In this document: piece after piece, positions 24,600-35,804 of the stretch
Numbering within the stretch: position 1 is the stretch's first letter
Layout of the letters: each line of letters starts with the position of its first letter
NCBI GenBank assembly: GCA_003439945.1
Contig: QVRM01002041.1
Span: 62,001 to 126,000 of the forward strand
Reading direction: 5' to 3'
Origin: Dermanyssus gallinae
Taxonomy: Eukaryota > Arthropoda > Arachnida > Mesostigmata > Dermanyssidae
DNA: 64,000 nucleotides
Notes under the pieces: generated by a model
What the model was told of the DNA's origin: nothing
Database searches by the model: none
The model's input: the letters and a program-made list of their open reading frames with translations, nothing else
Made by a program: the position numbers and the translations under genes

Positions 24600-26990
24600 C
24601 GGTAGCAGAAGCTAAGGAGGAACCCTAAGAATGGTCAATATTTCGAAGATAAACCTGACTAGATGTCTGGCTTTGTCTCGTTGCGAACGCATTACTATGT
24701 GTCTCGTAACGCAGCTTAATTTGGAGCTCGTCGGAAAAACACTTAACCTGTTTATCGTCGATATAACCAATACCGCAAACTAGTGGACTGGTCATGCACT
24801 AAATGGCGCTGGAGATATAGGTCCTAATCTAAGGATATTGGTCCGGCCCTAGAGTCATCTGGGTGGAGCTCACTGGAATGCCTGTGTCTTACATTTTTTC
24901 TATTTATTTGCAAATAGATCCCTGTAAGAGGTGAAGCAGGATGACGGGTCCGCCTTCGTCCGCTGGAGTCAGCTATCGTTTCTGGACCTCACTCTTGCGT
25001 ATGACCACCATTGCAGTATTATCTGCCATTTCACAAACTCCTTGCCGGACTGTGGCCAAGGCCAAACTTCACGGAGAATACTAATACGAAAACTTGACTA
25101 CTCAACGGGATGGCGGGCTGGCGGGAAACGCTCTTCAAGAATAAAAAAGGGATTCTGCCGTGCGACGTTGCAAACCTACTGTGGGAGGCATGCGAAGCGT
25201 CACCCAGCTATAGACCGGTCGAAACCCGTTGCTATAATCCCTAACCCACCGCCTACTGGTGAACAGCCGAAATTGCAGATTTCAGAAAGGTAAGCAACGC
25301 AGTTCGGCGACTATACACGAGCCAGAGAAATAGGAAGGGAAGTAGGCAAGACCTGGGAATACTTCCAAAGAATGGCGCGAACTCTGCGAGAAAGTGGAGA
25401 ATAACTTCTGGAGAAACCCTATAAGTCTGTCATGGATAAGATAAAAGGCCACGGCCATGCCTTAGGAAATTATGGCTATTGTACAGCGATCGCCTAAAAG
25501 AAGGGCATCAGGTCCGGACGGCACACCGGCAGAAGCTGTGAAGATTCTGCTTCAGGAATGACCTGAAGTCCTTGCGCATATGGTGAACAAGATTCTGAAA
25601 GAAGGAGTTTACCTAGCGGCACGAAAGAATGCTGCTCATGTCCCTGAGAAGGACGCCAGAGAAGTAAGCTACAGACCTATGTATCCCTTCTAGACACCAT
25701 AGGGAAGATATTGGAGACGCTCATCTACAGCAGGCTCGCGGCGGAATCGGAGGAGAAGGAGGCGCTCTCTCGGACAGGCAATTTGGCTTCCGGCAAAGAC
25801 TTTTGTCCAAAAGGGCCATCCATCTGGTTCTACGGGGGGCCGACGGGCAAAGAAGAAAAAAACAGTGGTCAAGGAACCTTTGCATAATTTCTCCTTGTAC
25901 ACTTCCGCAACGTTCTTAACTCGCTAAGCTAGCAAGCAACTCAAGATGTCATGCCCGAGAAGGACGTCTCTCCATACTTACAGAGAGTCATGGCTTCTTA
26001 TCTCAGTATCCGGACGATAGTTGTCGGATTCAAATAGCACCTTACAGCAGGCGTGCCACAATAATTCGTTCTAGGTCCCTGCTGTAGAACACGGCTGGGG
26101 TTCTTCAACATACAGAGCGTTCAGACAATTACGTACACGAACGACCTAGCTATCCTGGTTAGGGCACTTAATGCAGACGTACTCCAGGAACGAGCCTAGC
26201 ATACCATTGAGATCATGAATAACTAGATGGTTGAGCATAGGCTATGGCTGGCACCCGAAAAAAGAGGCTATGCTTCTCATAGGACGAAAACAAAACGGCC
26301 AGTCCAATTGGCACTGTAAGGAGTGGCCATAGAAATCAAACGGTCCAGGCGTAGTCATCTACAAAGTTCTCACCAGTATCGAGCGTCACGAGCATATCAA
26401 GAAGCCGAAAGCCTGGCAAAGGTCCTGCCAAGGGTACGGGTGGCGACGAAGTGCAACAGAAGACTTCTCGCCTCCGTGATAGAATCGACCCTGCTTTGTG
26501 CGGCTCCTACGTGTAGCCCGAGCGCGATGAAGTTAAACAGGAATCGGAATAAACCTCTATGTGCTTGCACAAGTATGGGCTCCAGACGGGTGAACGAGAT
26601 GCTTAGATAATGGCACGAGGTATGGACCATGACAGCAGCAGGCGTCAGAGAGGAGCAGCCTAGATCCGTCAGATGAGAAATGGTCAAACAGAGTGCACGG
26701 AGACGAAGCTTACTATCTGACGCAGGTACTGGCGGGACAAGGGTGCTTCCAAAAATGCCTGCACAGCATGGTCAAAACTTGGGAGGCCAAGCGCGTCTTG
26801 CGCGGCTCAGCCAAGAAGGATGACATGACCTACACAATGTTCTTCTGTCCAGCATTTAAGGCCGTACGACAGGACTCACCGCTTCAATTGGCTTCTCAAC
26901 ACATGACGGTAACAGACTTGGTCATCGCTATGCTCGAGGAGAGTGCAAATGGGAGCAGGGCATCAGAATGTTAGGTAAACTGGTGGCTTA
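24600..26990 (+). mobile_element. Degenerate R1-clade LINE ORF2 (endonuclease end to C-terminus)
   Basis: In order along broken frames: the endonuclease end SFLDLTLAYD (about 24980), RT fingers SLLDTIGKILETLIYSRL (about 25690), RT core HLTAGVPQ followed by FVLGPC (about 26045), a decayed Y-x-D-D reading TYTNDLAILV (about 26130), and the C-terminal nucleic-acid-binding region ending VTDLVIAMLEESAN (about 26910). Order and spacing match R1-clade ORF2. Frameshifts and stops occur throughout, and the catalytic Y-A-D-D is lost, so it is a dead copy. Confidence 0.78.
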
Positions 26991-27140
26991 ATGAGCAGGT
27001 AAAATAAACTGGAAAAACAGCGAGCTGAAAGGACGAGCCGATGACAAGATGGAATGGCGGCAGATGACAAGACGGAATGAGGACCAGCATGAGAAGATAA
27101 CAGTGATAAGCGAAGCGTATTGAAGAACCCCCCCTACTTT

Positions 27141-29330
27141 TTTTTTAAAGATGACTAACTGGAAAATGCGGTTGCACACGCGGGCACCGCAGCAAGGGAG
27201 CTTCCTGCAAGTGCGGGCCGGTAGTGTGGGGCTCCAACCCACTAAAAACCAGTCGTGTTCCCATCCCCCACGCTGACTGGGAACTGCTTGCGCATATCAT
27301 CAAACAGTCAGGGGGGGCGAGTCTACTGCTCCAGGCGGGTGTGTTCCCCGGGAGCCTCGGGGAGGCGCGAGCGGACTCGAAGGGAGGCCCTTGTCTTCTC
27401 TTGCAGTATGTTCTTAAAAGCTTGGGTCACTTTGTTCCCTCCTGATATTAATTCCGTCATTTTCATAGTGAGGTCGGGTAGGTTAAGAGCTGGGTGGTTA
27501 CGTAAAAACTCCGTTAGGCTTGCGCGCTGCTCCGCCCATAACGGACACCTAAGCACCGTGTGCTCTGGAGTGTCGTCGAGTCCATCGCCGCAGTGGACGC
27601 ACGTGGGGCTGGGGACCTTCCCAATCCTGAACAGGTACGGCTGGAAGTCGCCGTGACCTGTGAGGATTTGGGTTGTGTGGAATGTAATTTCCCGCCCCCC
27701 CCCCCCCCCCCCGGCCGGTTGAGCCAGTTTCTGATATTTGGGATTAGGGTGCGGCGCCTGGGGCACCCTGTTCGAGGCCTTCCCACTCCTCCTGCCAGAG
27801 GTCGGTTGTACGCTGACGTTCCTCGTCTTTTTTGAGGCCTGGGTTATCCCATAAGCGGCGGCGTTTGGCTGCCTTTAAATCCCACGGGGTCGTTCCGCCA
27901 AGGACGAAGGCCGCCGCGGCGCTGACCTTTCTGTACGCTGAGATTACCCTGAGAGCTCTGACCCTCTGAGCCCGACGCAGGCAAATCCTGTTCGCGGCGA
28001 ATTTTAGTGTGTTGGTGGGCCATGCCGGAGCTCCGTACAGGGCAACCGACTCGCCTGCCGTGGACCATAGGTGTTGGGCATGAGACTTGCGAAGTCATTG
28101 GCTGTTTTCGTTGCCTTTTCCATCACCCGCCGCACGTGTTCGGTACCGCGGAGACCTCTAACAAGGGTAACCCCGAGGTACCTTACGTGGTTGACGAGTA
28201 CGATCTCCTGGCCATTTAGGCGGAGGTGAAGGTCGGGGCATGTTCTTTGGCCCACCAAAAGTATCGCCTCGCTTTTGGCTGGGGCGAGAGCGAGAGAGCC
28301 CTGCTTCTTGCATCCAGCGGGCGACGTCGCCAAGTGCGTCGTTCGCACGGCTCTGTAGCAGGTCCGCGGTCCGAGCCTGGACGGTTAGGGCGAGGTCGTC
28401 AGCATAGGCAAGGAGGTTGACGCCGGGGGGGAGATCCCTCAGCCGCAGCACGTCGTCATAGGTTATAATCCATAGCAGGGGGCCAAGTATGAATCCCTGT
28501 GGCACCCCTGCAGTCATGTTAAAAACGGACCTGTGGGACTGGATTGTTCTGTCATATAGATAATTCGATAAAAGCTTCCGAAGATAAAAGGGGACCTTTT
28601 TCCTGTGGAGAGTCCGTAGGATGACTTTCCAGGGTAGACTGTTAAAAGCGTTTTTGATGTCCAGTAAAATCGCGGGGAACAAGTCCCGTCTTCTAGGCGG
28701 GGACCCGCGGAGGAGTTTAACCTGCGTCTGGATCCGCGCCGATGGTTGAGTAGCCCTTGCGGAATCCATACTGGGCGTCGGACAGCAGGTCGCTCCCCTC
28801 CGCGAAGTCCCGGAGGCGCGCCTCCACGATGGACTCGAATGCCTTAGCCAGGGCGCCGAGTAGGCAGATCGGGCGGTAGGAGCCGGGGCCCTTGGGTATG
28901 AGAACAAGGTTTGCGGCCTTCCATGCCGCAGGGAACAAGCCCGTCCGGAACATCCCAGTCGCCGCGGTGGCTACTGCTTCCGGGTATTCCGTCATTAGTA
29001 GCTTGACCGCGGAAACCGGAACGCCGTCGGGGCCTGGTGCCTTTCCCTTCTTGAGGCGTGCCGCCGCTTCGTACACCTCTTGCAAGGTGACTTCTGGAGG
29101 ATCCTGTTCTTCCGTCCCTGGGGCCTCCAGGTAGGAGGCGCGGTCAAAGGGAGGATGTTTTGGGAAGAAGACTGATATTGCCTCTTGGGCCTCGTCCGGG
29201 GTGAGGTCCACTCTCCGTTTAAAAGGCGAGCACCCTTTTACCATCTTGTATGGGCGGCCCCAGGGATCGTCCTCCAGTTCTTCGAGAAAGGCTCTCCCGG
29301 GGCGTTCCTGACTTCTGGAGCCTCTTATAG
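27141..29330 (-). mobile_element. R1-clade LINE, 5'-truncated, best-preserved copy
   Basis: Reading the minus strand from 29330: GKAPGPDGVPVSAVKLL and KGPGSYRPICLLGALAKAFE (29244-28717). After a frameshift come LLDIKNAFNSLPWKVILRTL, AGVPQGFILGPLLW and LLAYADDLALTV (28650-28360, YADD intact). Then VNHVRYLGVTL (28348-28004), and the C-terminal zinc knuckle CVHCGDGLDDTPEHTVLRC at about 27600 (C-x2-C-x9-H-x4-C). This is RT plus the tail of ORF2. The endonuclease and ORF1 are absent. At least three frame breaks make it inactive. The 3' end at about 27141 runs into an A-rich tail (T-rich on +). C(6+)TACTT occurs at both ends, as expected of a target-site duplication. Confidence 0.87.
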
Positions 29331-29392
29331 CCCCCCTACTTACAGAGTAGTAAAACGACCCCCCCCCCCCTACTTACAGAGTAGTAAAACGA
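29331..29392 (+). repeat. 34-bp tandem duplication at the LINE 5' junction
   Basis: The block CTACTTACAGAGTAGTAAAA, preceded by a C-run and followed by CGAC, occurs twice (29331-29358, 29365-29392). It is distinguished by expansion of the second C-run. It abuts the truncated 5' end of the LINE. Confidence 0.8.
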
Positions 29393-29454
29393 CAGTAGTT
29401 CCGATGAAAATGGTTGTAACACGTATTCTATTAAAACAAAAAAGGCAAGCAAGG

Positions 29455-29730
29455 GCGGGCCGGTAGTGTGGTGCTCCAACCCACTAAACATCGTCGTCTC
29501 CCCATCGCCCTCGCAGAGAGAGAACTGTCTATGCAAGGATGTATTTCAAGTAATCCGAAGGGGAAGTCTACTCGTGGCTAGCATCTGCCCCGGAGGTCTG
29601 AGGGGTGCGCATTGTGCAACATTTTTTTGGCATAGATTTGGAAGTCAGTAGCCCTTCCAAAATTTCGTCGCTCGCCACTCGGGCATACTTCTGCATTGAC
29701 TTGCAAACGTTGGGTAGCTCCAGCGTGTTC
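29455..29730 (-). mobile_element. 3'-end fragment of the same R1-clade LINE family
   Basis: It shares GGGCCGGTAGTGTGG, CTCCAACCCACTAAA and the TCTACTCGTGGC / CCCCGGAGGTCTG blocks with the 3' ends at 27.2 kb and 36.4 kb. It is about 275 bp, noncoding, and in the same orientation as the larger copy beside it. Confidence 0.75.
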
Positions 29731-29844
29731 AGTGTTTTTTTCATCTTGTTAAAAAGGCTATATATATATTGCCACCGTATGAAAAAAAGCACTATGTGTC
29801 CCACATACATATTGTAATATACGAAAAATAAATATATATGTATA

Positions 29845-29985
29845 CATACAGACACGGGCAGGCCTTTTCTGCAAAATGTTTGAATTGTGTAATTATGCAA
29901 AATTCAAGCTCAATGAGAAATTACTGAATTTAAATAAATTTGCCGTCTGAAGAAGACAGTCTCATAAAAAAAAAAAAATATATAT
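29845..29985 (+). repeat. Unnamed short repeat, family D, copy 1
   Basis: About 140 bp shared with 63205-63360. It opens with a hairpin (stem CAGA/TCTG, loop core CACGGGC...GCCT; 29849-29871), then AATTCAAGCTCAAT and TTTAAATAAATTTGCC. A second hairpin CCGTCT/AGACAG (29943-29959) and a poly-A run leading into (TA)n follow. It has no coding capacity. The A-rich tail suggests a retroposon. Confidence 0.72.
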
Positions 29986-30000
29986 ATATATATACATATA

Positions 30001-30440
30001 CAGGGTGTTCCTATTTGTGTGTCCAAAACGCTAGGGTATGGTCAAACTCGGTGAGAAAATCATTTTTGCCAATGGGTGGAAGCCGGAAAACGTTTTGTTT
30101 AGGAGTGAGGATGAAATTTATAAAAGCAGTTATTCTGTCTTTTTTCTCCTACATAGTTGTGCAAAATCTACGTTTGCGGGAGAACCAGTCAGCGCACAAA
30201 GAAACCGATCATACCGGCGTGTTTGGCGGAATATTCTGCACAATAAAGTACACATTACTAGCTTGCGTAGCAGAAAGCGAATAGCCAGATTAAGGAAAGT
30301 CATAAAACTCAAAATGTTACGTTAACGCTTTTTTGTGCAACATCGTAATTTTTTCCATTACGACCAAAATGCACGTCCAAAAGACTACTCTCAGGCAATA
30401 GCAGATTTAATGCCCACTACATTCGTACCAAAGTGATGGT
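30001..30440 (+). mobile_element. Putative DNA-element fragment with inverted partner
   Basis: It begins CAGGGTGTTCC, a form common at termini of arthropod DNA transposons. The last 162 bp (30279-30440) are repeated almost perfectly in inverted orientation at 30628-30792. The first 100 bp have a diverged direct relative at about 30515-30615, which shares GGAAAACGT and the GAGAA(A/T)AAT(C/T)(A/T)TTTTT block. No intact transposase frame is recognised. Confidence 0.5.
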
Positions 30441-30792
30441 GCTGCGTTACGTAGTTGCCAAGTAACTAAGCTTTTTCGACAGTCATATCGAAAGCGAAGG
30501 CATGCATACTTGCATAGGGTGTATGAGAAAGTTAGGTACATATTTTGAGGTTTGGTAGAACTCAGCAAGAGAATAATTTTTTCTAATGGAAAGAGGGGGC
30601 GGAAAACGTCTTGGCAAAATGCTTGCTACCATCACTTTGGTACGAATGTAGTGGGCATTAAATCTGCTATTGCCTGAGAGTAGTCTTTTGGACGTGCATT
30701 TTTGGTGTCGTAATGGAAAAAATTACGATGTTGTACAAAAAGCGTTAACGTAACATTTGACTTTTTATGACTTTCCTTAATCTGGCTATTCG
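30279..30792. repeat. Long inverted repeat, about 163-bp arms
   Basis: The left arm 30279-30440 starts CGAATAGCCAGATTAAGGAA and the right arm 30628-30792 ends with its complement. The arms differ at only a handful of positions and are separated by a 187-bp spacer. A transcript would fold into a hairpin of roughly 160 bp. Confidence 0.9.
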
Positions 30793-31352
30793 TTTTTTTG
30801 CCCTCTTCTGTGAGGTGCATGCGGGGGAGGAGATCTTCACTCCTCACCATAATCATCACCAATCAATCACACCCTTGCCGCCCCTCACGCGTAGCATCTT
30901 CTGGTTCGACCGTGTAGCTTCAGCTATGGGTAGGCGATGGATGCATACGATCACTTCAGCCAGGCTTGCCAGTTGTCAATCAGCAGTGCTCACACGCAGA
31001 CATATTGCGTCTAGCTGCGTCTATATGCAGTTCATGTGTTGTGGCAGCAGCATTGCCTTTCTTGGTACTGAATGATTCTCGTTCTGGTACGATGACGCTA
31101 TAAGCGGAGCGCTCCGCATCGTTTGTGTATCGAAGCGAACAAATTCGCATTGTCGTCCGTGTTTTGGCTTCGTCGTCCGTTTGTCTGTATGCTGCGGGAT
31201 ACGAATCGCTGATGTAACAGATGCTAACTGGTCGACAACCGTTTCAGTCGTTTCAGCGTAGTGCACTAGAAACAAACGAACGAACGACCGAACGACCGAC
31301 GGACCGAACGAACGAAGTAGCTCTGCATCTTCTAGCCTAAGCGAGCACGAGA
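30793..31352 (+). promoter_or_regulatory. 5' flank / probable leader of the elongase gene
   Basis: 560 bp between the inverted repeat and the elongase ATG. 31272-31316 is an imperfect GAAC/GACC tetranucleotide repeat that probably lies in the 5' UTR. No TATA box or other core element is clear enough to call. Confidence 0.35.
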
Positions 31353-32177
31353 ATGTTGGAGTCGGTGGCGAGCCTACGCCGTTGGGCGTACGAGCATGCC
31401 GATCCCCGCACGCGCGACTGGTTCCTCATCTCGAACCCGATCTACGTGATCGTGCTCGAGGTAGCCTACCTGTACTTCATCTACAGCTATGGGCCCCGGA
31501 TGATGGCCAAGCGGAAGGCGTTCAACCTCAAGCCGGTCATCAGCGTCTACAACGCGCTCATGGTGGTGGCCAACTGTTTCTTCGCGTACAAGTTCCTGCG
31601 CCACTCGTACCTGGGCGGCGGCTACAACATCTTCTGCCAGCCGATGACGCACGCGACCGACGCCAATTCGGTGGCGCTCGTCGGCTACTGTTACTGGTAT
31701 TTGCTCATTCGGGCGCTCGACTTTCTCGACACGGTGTTCTTCGTACTGCGCAAGAAGTTCGACCACATCACGGCGCAGCACGTCTCGCATCACGCGCTGA
31801 TCGTGCTCAACGGCTACGTGTTCATGTACATCGGCATGGACGGCCAGACGATGTTCGGCATCTGCATGAACTGCTGCATACACATCGTCATGTACAGCTA
31901 CTACTTCCTCGCCATGCTCGGGCCCCAGTTCAGGCCCTACCTGTGGTGGAAACGCCATCTGACGAAGGCTCAGATCTATCAGCACGTCGCCATCATACTG
32001 CACGGCTTCATACCCATCTTCTACGACTGCGGATACCCGCCCGAGTTCATCATGATGATGATGCCGCAAGGATTCCTCGGCCTAGCGCTGTTCATCAACT
32101 TCTACAAGTTCGCCTACCAGCGAAAGTCGTTCAACGACTCCATTAACGAGAGTGTGTGCATTCTTAAACAGGACTAG
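31353..32177 (+). CDS. Elongation of very long chain fatty acids protein (ELO family)
   Basis: An intact single-exon frame of 274 residues, the usual ELOVL length. It catalyses the condensing step (3-keto acyl-CoA synthase) of very-long-chain fatty-acid elongation in the ER membrane. Family signatures are visible in order: RALDFLDTVFFVLRKK (120-135), the histidine box HVSHH (143-147), NCCIHIVMYSYYFL (173-186) and TKAQIYQ (204-210). About seven hydrophobic segments are present (for example 28-45 and 64-83). Two usual residues are conservatively changed: K-x-x-E becomes R-x-x-D, and the Phe after the last Gln is His. The tail ILKQD is not a classic KKXX retrieval signal. Codons are strongly C/G-ending, unlike the neighbouring exons, and open frames on other strands of this region are by-products of that. 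The start follows GAGA and precedes a conventional N-terminus. Subtype (ELOVL1/4/7-like) is not resolved. Confidence 0.95.
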   Translation: MLESVASLRRWAYEHADPRTRDWFLISNPIYVIVLEVAYLYFIYSYGPRMMAKRKAFNLKPVISVYNALMVVANCFFAYKFLRHSYLGGGYNIFCQPMTHATDANSVALVGYCYWYLLIRALDFLDTVFFVLRKKFDHITAQHVSHHALIVLNGYVFMYIGMDGQTMFGICMNCCIHIVMYSYYFLAMLGPQFRPYLWWKRHLTKAQIYQHVAIILHGFIPIFYDCGYPPEFIMMMMPQGFLGLALFINFYKFAYQRKSFNDSINESVCILKQD

Positions 32178-32640
32178 ATCAAACCCCCCTCCTCTCTTCG
32201 CACTGCCATCGTATCCGTGGTTGTCGAGTTTGTTAGAGAAGCAATCTCAACAGAATGATGACGAATGCCAACCACGTTAAACACACAATGAGATTGGAAG
32301 AGGTTGAGGTCGTAGCGAACGTTTGTAAATGTTACAATATGTTCGTGTGTATATTTTTATAGAGATATCTTTTATAATATACATATTGTATATAGTAAGG
32401 TTTATATAGCCGGCCGATATATACGCTATAAACTTTTGGCCTGTTGGACAATAACGTTATGTATACGCAAGACTGCCGTGGGTGGGAGCAACCCGGGAAC
32501 GACGAACGAACACTGCGACATCTACACAAACAGTAATGCGCGATATTCGTTAAATACAATTTCAATAAATGTAAATGATTGCCTTGAATTCCTATTTTTT
32601 CAGTTGAGTTGTGCTATGGCACGGTAGTTCCAGTATGAAA
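32178..32640 (+). terminator. 3' UTR of elongase with polyadenylation signal
   Basis: AATAAA at 32564-32569 (within TTCAATAAATG), about 390 bases after the stop, is the best polyadenylation signal. Nothing coding is seen in between. Confidence 0.55.
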
Positions 32641-33185
32641 CATTTGACCTAGCTCACAAAACTAAGCACAGCTAAAAAGGTCCGCCCGCCCGTCTCAGTG
32701 AATTCCGTTACTCTATTCAAGAGAAAGTGACAACGACTGTTTCTAAATGCATGCTGATTATTGCTAGCAAGGTTGTGACCTTCAAGACAACGCACTATAT
32801 GTTTAAGCAATATTTGTCTCCTATGTTGTTTCTAGTGAGCGGGGGCACGCATACAAAGTAACAAATTTAAGCGTGAAACGTAATTTGATTAAAACATCTG
32901 TAAATAACAGCGTAACAATAAACTACGGGTTTGTTGTCGTGTACGTTGCCGTTTTTCACCCGTTACATACACGGCGAATTTAATTTAAATATCATTCCGT
33001 TTTGCTTGTGTCCTTGTATGCAAGCTCGGGTCTGTCTTTTTCCGGAGGCTTGGAAACCGTGAGACTGAACGGTTAAGATACGCTATTAAGATGTGACACT
33101 TTTTTTTCTTAATAACGTGCGAGAGCCCCGGCCTCTTGTGTCTCTACGCCATACACAGTGTGGTGCAGTATATTAGGCGTTGTGT
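32641..33185. other. Intergenic stretch, nothing recognised
   Basis: AT-rich unique-looking sequence with no open frame of note and no repeat shared with the rest of the window. Confidence 0.5.
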
Positions 33186-33189
33186 TTTT

Positions 33190-33850
33190 TTGAAGGGGTG
33201 GGAAATTCATTTACGCACACCCGCCGACATAATGGCGGGTAGTGTGGGGCTAAACGCACGGGCACAGAGTATATGACTCACTCAAATCCGAGCGCACTAC
33301 CCACTAAAAAAAACTCAGAACCCCCTCCTGATTCAGAACCATTACCTCGAGACCAGGAGGGGGGAGCCTCATGCTTCAACCCACTTCTTAGTCCGTAGGT
33401 GTGTCCCGAGCAGGCAAGTCCTGCTGGGTTAAATCAGGGGGGCTCCCGGCGACGAATCGCGCCCGGCGATTATTCTTCAGCCGGATCTTTTCTCGCATGA
33501 GCCCATCGAGGTATTTTAGGCCAGCATTCCAGTTAGTCGTTGAATCGACCATGTGCTTGACGATAATTTGCGCCGTAGATGCCCGTAGGGTGAACGGTGA
33601 GCTATCGCGATGCGCAGACAACGCCGTACATGTCTCAATGATATGGGTGGCATCAACGGGCACACCGGCGTCGCAGAGAACGCATATGTCCGAAGCTGCC
33701 TTTCCGATCTTCATCATGTACGCCTGGAACTGGCCGTGTCCGCTTAGCGCCTAGGCAGCGTTATATGTCAGTGCTCCCTGTGCCGTATACCACTTGCGCA
33801 AGTTCGTGATGAGGGAGCGTGTCCACGTACCTCTCGTGTCTCCGGCAGGC
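33190..33850 (-). mobile_element. 3' end of a second R1-clade LINE type
   Basis: The minus strand 33717-33388 encodes CVLCDAGVPVDATHIIETC (zinc knuckle C-x2-C-x9-H-x4-C), then DSTTNWNAGLKYLDGLMREK, the usual end of R1-clade ORF2. Its 3' UTR shares GGGTAGTGTGGGGC and CCCACTAAAA with the 27-kb family, but the protein differs clearly, so it is a related subfamily. It is 5'-truncated. Confidence 0.75.
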
Positions 33851-34336
33851 GGGTGGGTTCTCATCTCCTCCAGTATATTAGGCGTACCTGTATTAAGTAC
33901 ACGACCAGTGCTTTTAAACCTTCTCCTCCTTCTCTCTCGTCCGCTTTCTTTCTCTCTCCCTTGATATACCTCTTTCTACCATAGGCATCCACACTCTTTG
34001 TCTTAATACGTTTAGAGCGGCAGAGCATACACCCCATCAGTATTCCCGCCACACTTACTTCAAATGAAATTAAGATAATCGAACAAGATTAATGAGGACA
34101 GCCAGTTCCCATCTATTACTGGTATCAAACGTTTACGTAGGCATATTTATATGCACGTAAATACATTTGGAGCTGTTATTTCGCTGATTGTCTTTTTGTC
34201 TTAGTTATTCGCTATGAAGAATTACACAAGATTCAATTACTGACAGCGGGCTCCAAACAGGTAACCGAGGTGGTGTAACCAGAGCTGATCTGACATAACA
34301 AGAGGGGGAAGTTGCCTGGTTCGAACTTTTCCTCAT

Positions 34337-34341
<5 letters not shown>

Positions 34342-34385
<44 letters not shown>

Positions 34386-34396
34386 ATATATATATA
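34342..34396. repeat. (TA)n microsatellite
   Basis: About 55 bp of TA repeat with one phase break, just upstream of the mariner copy. Confidence 0.93.
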
Positions 34397-34477
34397 TGAG
34401 GACAATCGGCAAGTTCTAGTACTTTGCATGTTAACAATTGACCTGAAACCATCACAGTATTTCAGTCTGTCTTGCAT

Positions 34478-35470
34478 CGAAGCGCCATTTATCAGCTACA
34501 CACAGGCCGAATTTCGTTTATTGTTTGAGTTTCTTTCAAATAAGTGAAAAAAACGAGGTTCGAGGTGTTTAAGAAGTCGAAAAAGTGAAGCAACAAGTCT
34601 TGATCAAGTTCTGCGTTGAAAACCAAATATATGTTATAAGCTACGGCATTAAACAGTGTCCAAAAACACGGTGTACACGTGGTGCCATCGGTTTTGCAAC
34701 GGACATGAAGAGATCAAAGATGATCCCCGTTCGGGAAGGTCAATTACAAAAGAAAAATTCGACGTCAATTACAAGAGAAAACGTTGAAAAAGTTCATGAT
34801 CTCGCCAATAGCTGTAAGGAAGATAGCTGAGAATGGAGATATCTTATGTATTAGTTGAATCATTCTTAACCGATACTTTATGTGTTAGAAGACTGCCGGC
34901 AAAGTTCATTCCAAAAATGTTGAATCTCCAGCAAACGGACACCCGTCGGGAAATTTCCGAATTAATTGAACTTTAATGCGGTAGCAGAAGATGAAGAAGT
35001 ATATTGCTTCAGCGAATTATTGCAGTGGGTATATGGTTACGACATCGAGACCAAAGCCCAATTCTCTCAGTGGTGCTGCCAAGCAGAGAGCTGATCGAAG
35101 AAATTCAATCAGAGTAGATCCAATAAAAAATTCTCTTGATTGTCTCTGACTACAAGATAATCACCTTCTATATTTTTCGCCAACTGGTTCTACGGCCAAT
35201 AAGAAATAGTGCAGCGAGATTTTACGAAGTTACGCAAAAACGCCCGACGCAGAAGGCCTAAACTCTCGACAAACAATTATTGGATCCCTCATCACGACAG
35301 CGCTCCGGCGCACATTTTTATACTGATTTTGAATTATTTAATGAAACAATCGATGTTAATATTTTCGGAACCTCTCTATTTGCCTGACCTGGCTCCATGC
35401 GACTTTTCCTTTTGACCGATTTTCCAGAATTGGCTATTGCAGAAAGGTCGCACAGGTTGTTGTTCTGAAA
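34478..35470 (+). mobile_element. Broken mariner-family DNA transposon
   Basis: The 5' end ATTTATCAGCTACACACA is shared with the copy at the right edge (about 63625). Remnants in order: QQVLIKFCVENQI (34590), ENVEKVHDLANS (34780), AKFIPKMLNLQQ (34900), and then the catalytic region WIPHHDSAPAH with PDLAPCDFSF (35282-35415). Those last two hold the second and third Asp of a DD34D transposase. Stops and frameshifts separate the blocks, so no functional protein can be made. It is most similar to mariner, not Tc1, by the HHD...PDLAPCDF spacing. Confidence 0.85.
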
Positions 35471-35804
35471 GTTTCTCCGAAGGCGCAGGTAGCGCCCGCA
35501 CTGCCACTAAACACTCGACGCCACCAGGTCAACAGCTGCCAGAGCAATTTAGGAGGAGCTTAGACCAGGTCCTCTAATACTGATAGCCGTTGGCTTTCTA
35601 AATATTATTTGTTACAAAGTTCAACCCTCCGCTAGCATTAGAGTTTCATTGATGTGTGAGTAATGACCATAGGCAGAAATATAGATCTTCATAAATAAAG
35701 ACACACGTACACCTACAAACTTATATTTCTAATATAGACATATATTTGTGGCTAGACAGTTATATAAGTGTATATAAAGAAGAAACATAAATATAGACAA
35801 ATAC

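Noticed and set aside
31374..32146. Long overlapping frames on both strands of the elongase region
   Set aside because: They are shadows of a high-GC3 coding sequence. They have no family resemblance, whereas the 31353 frame carries all the ELO motifs.
34478..35470. Active mariner transposon
   Set aside because: Transposase blocks are separated by stops and frameshifts, and no complete terminal repeats could be paired by eye.
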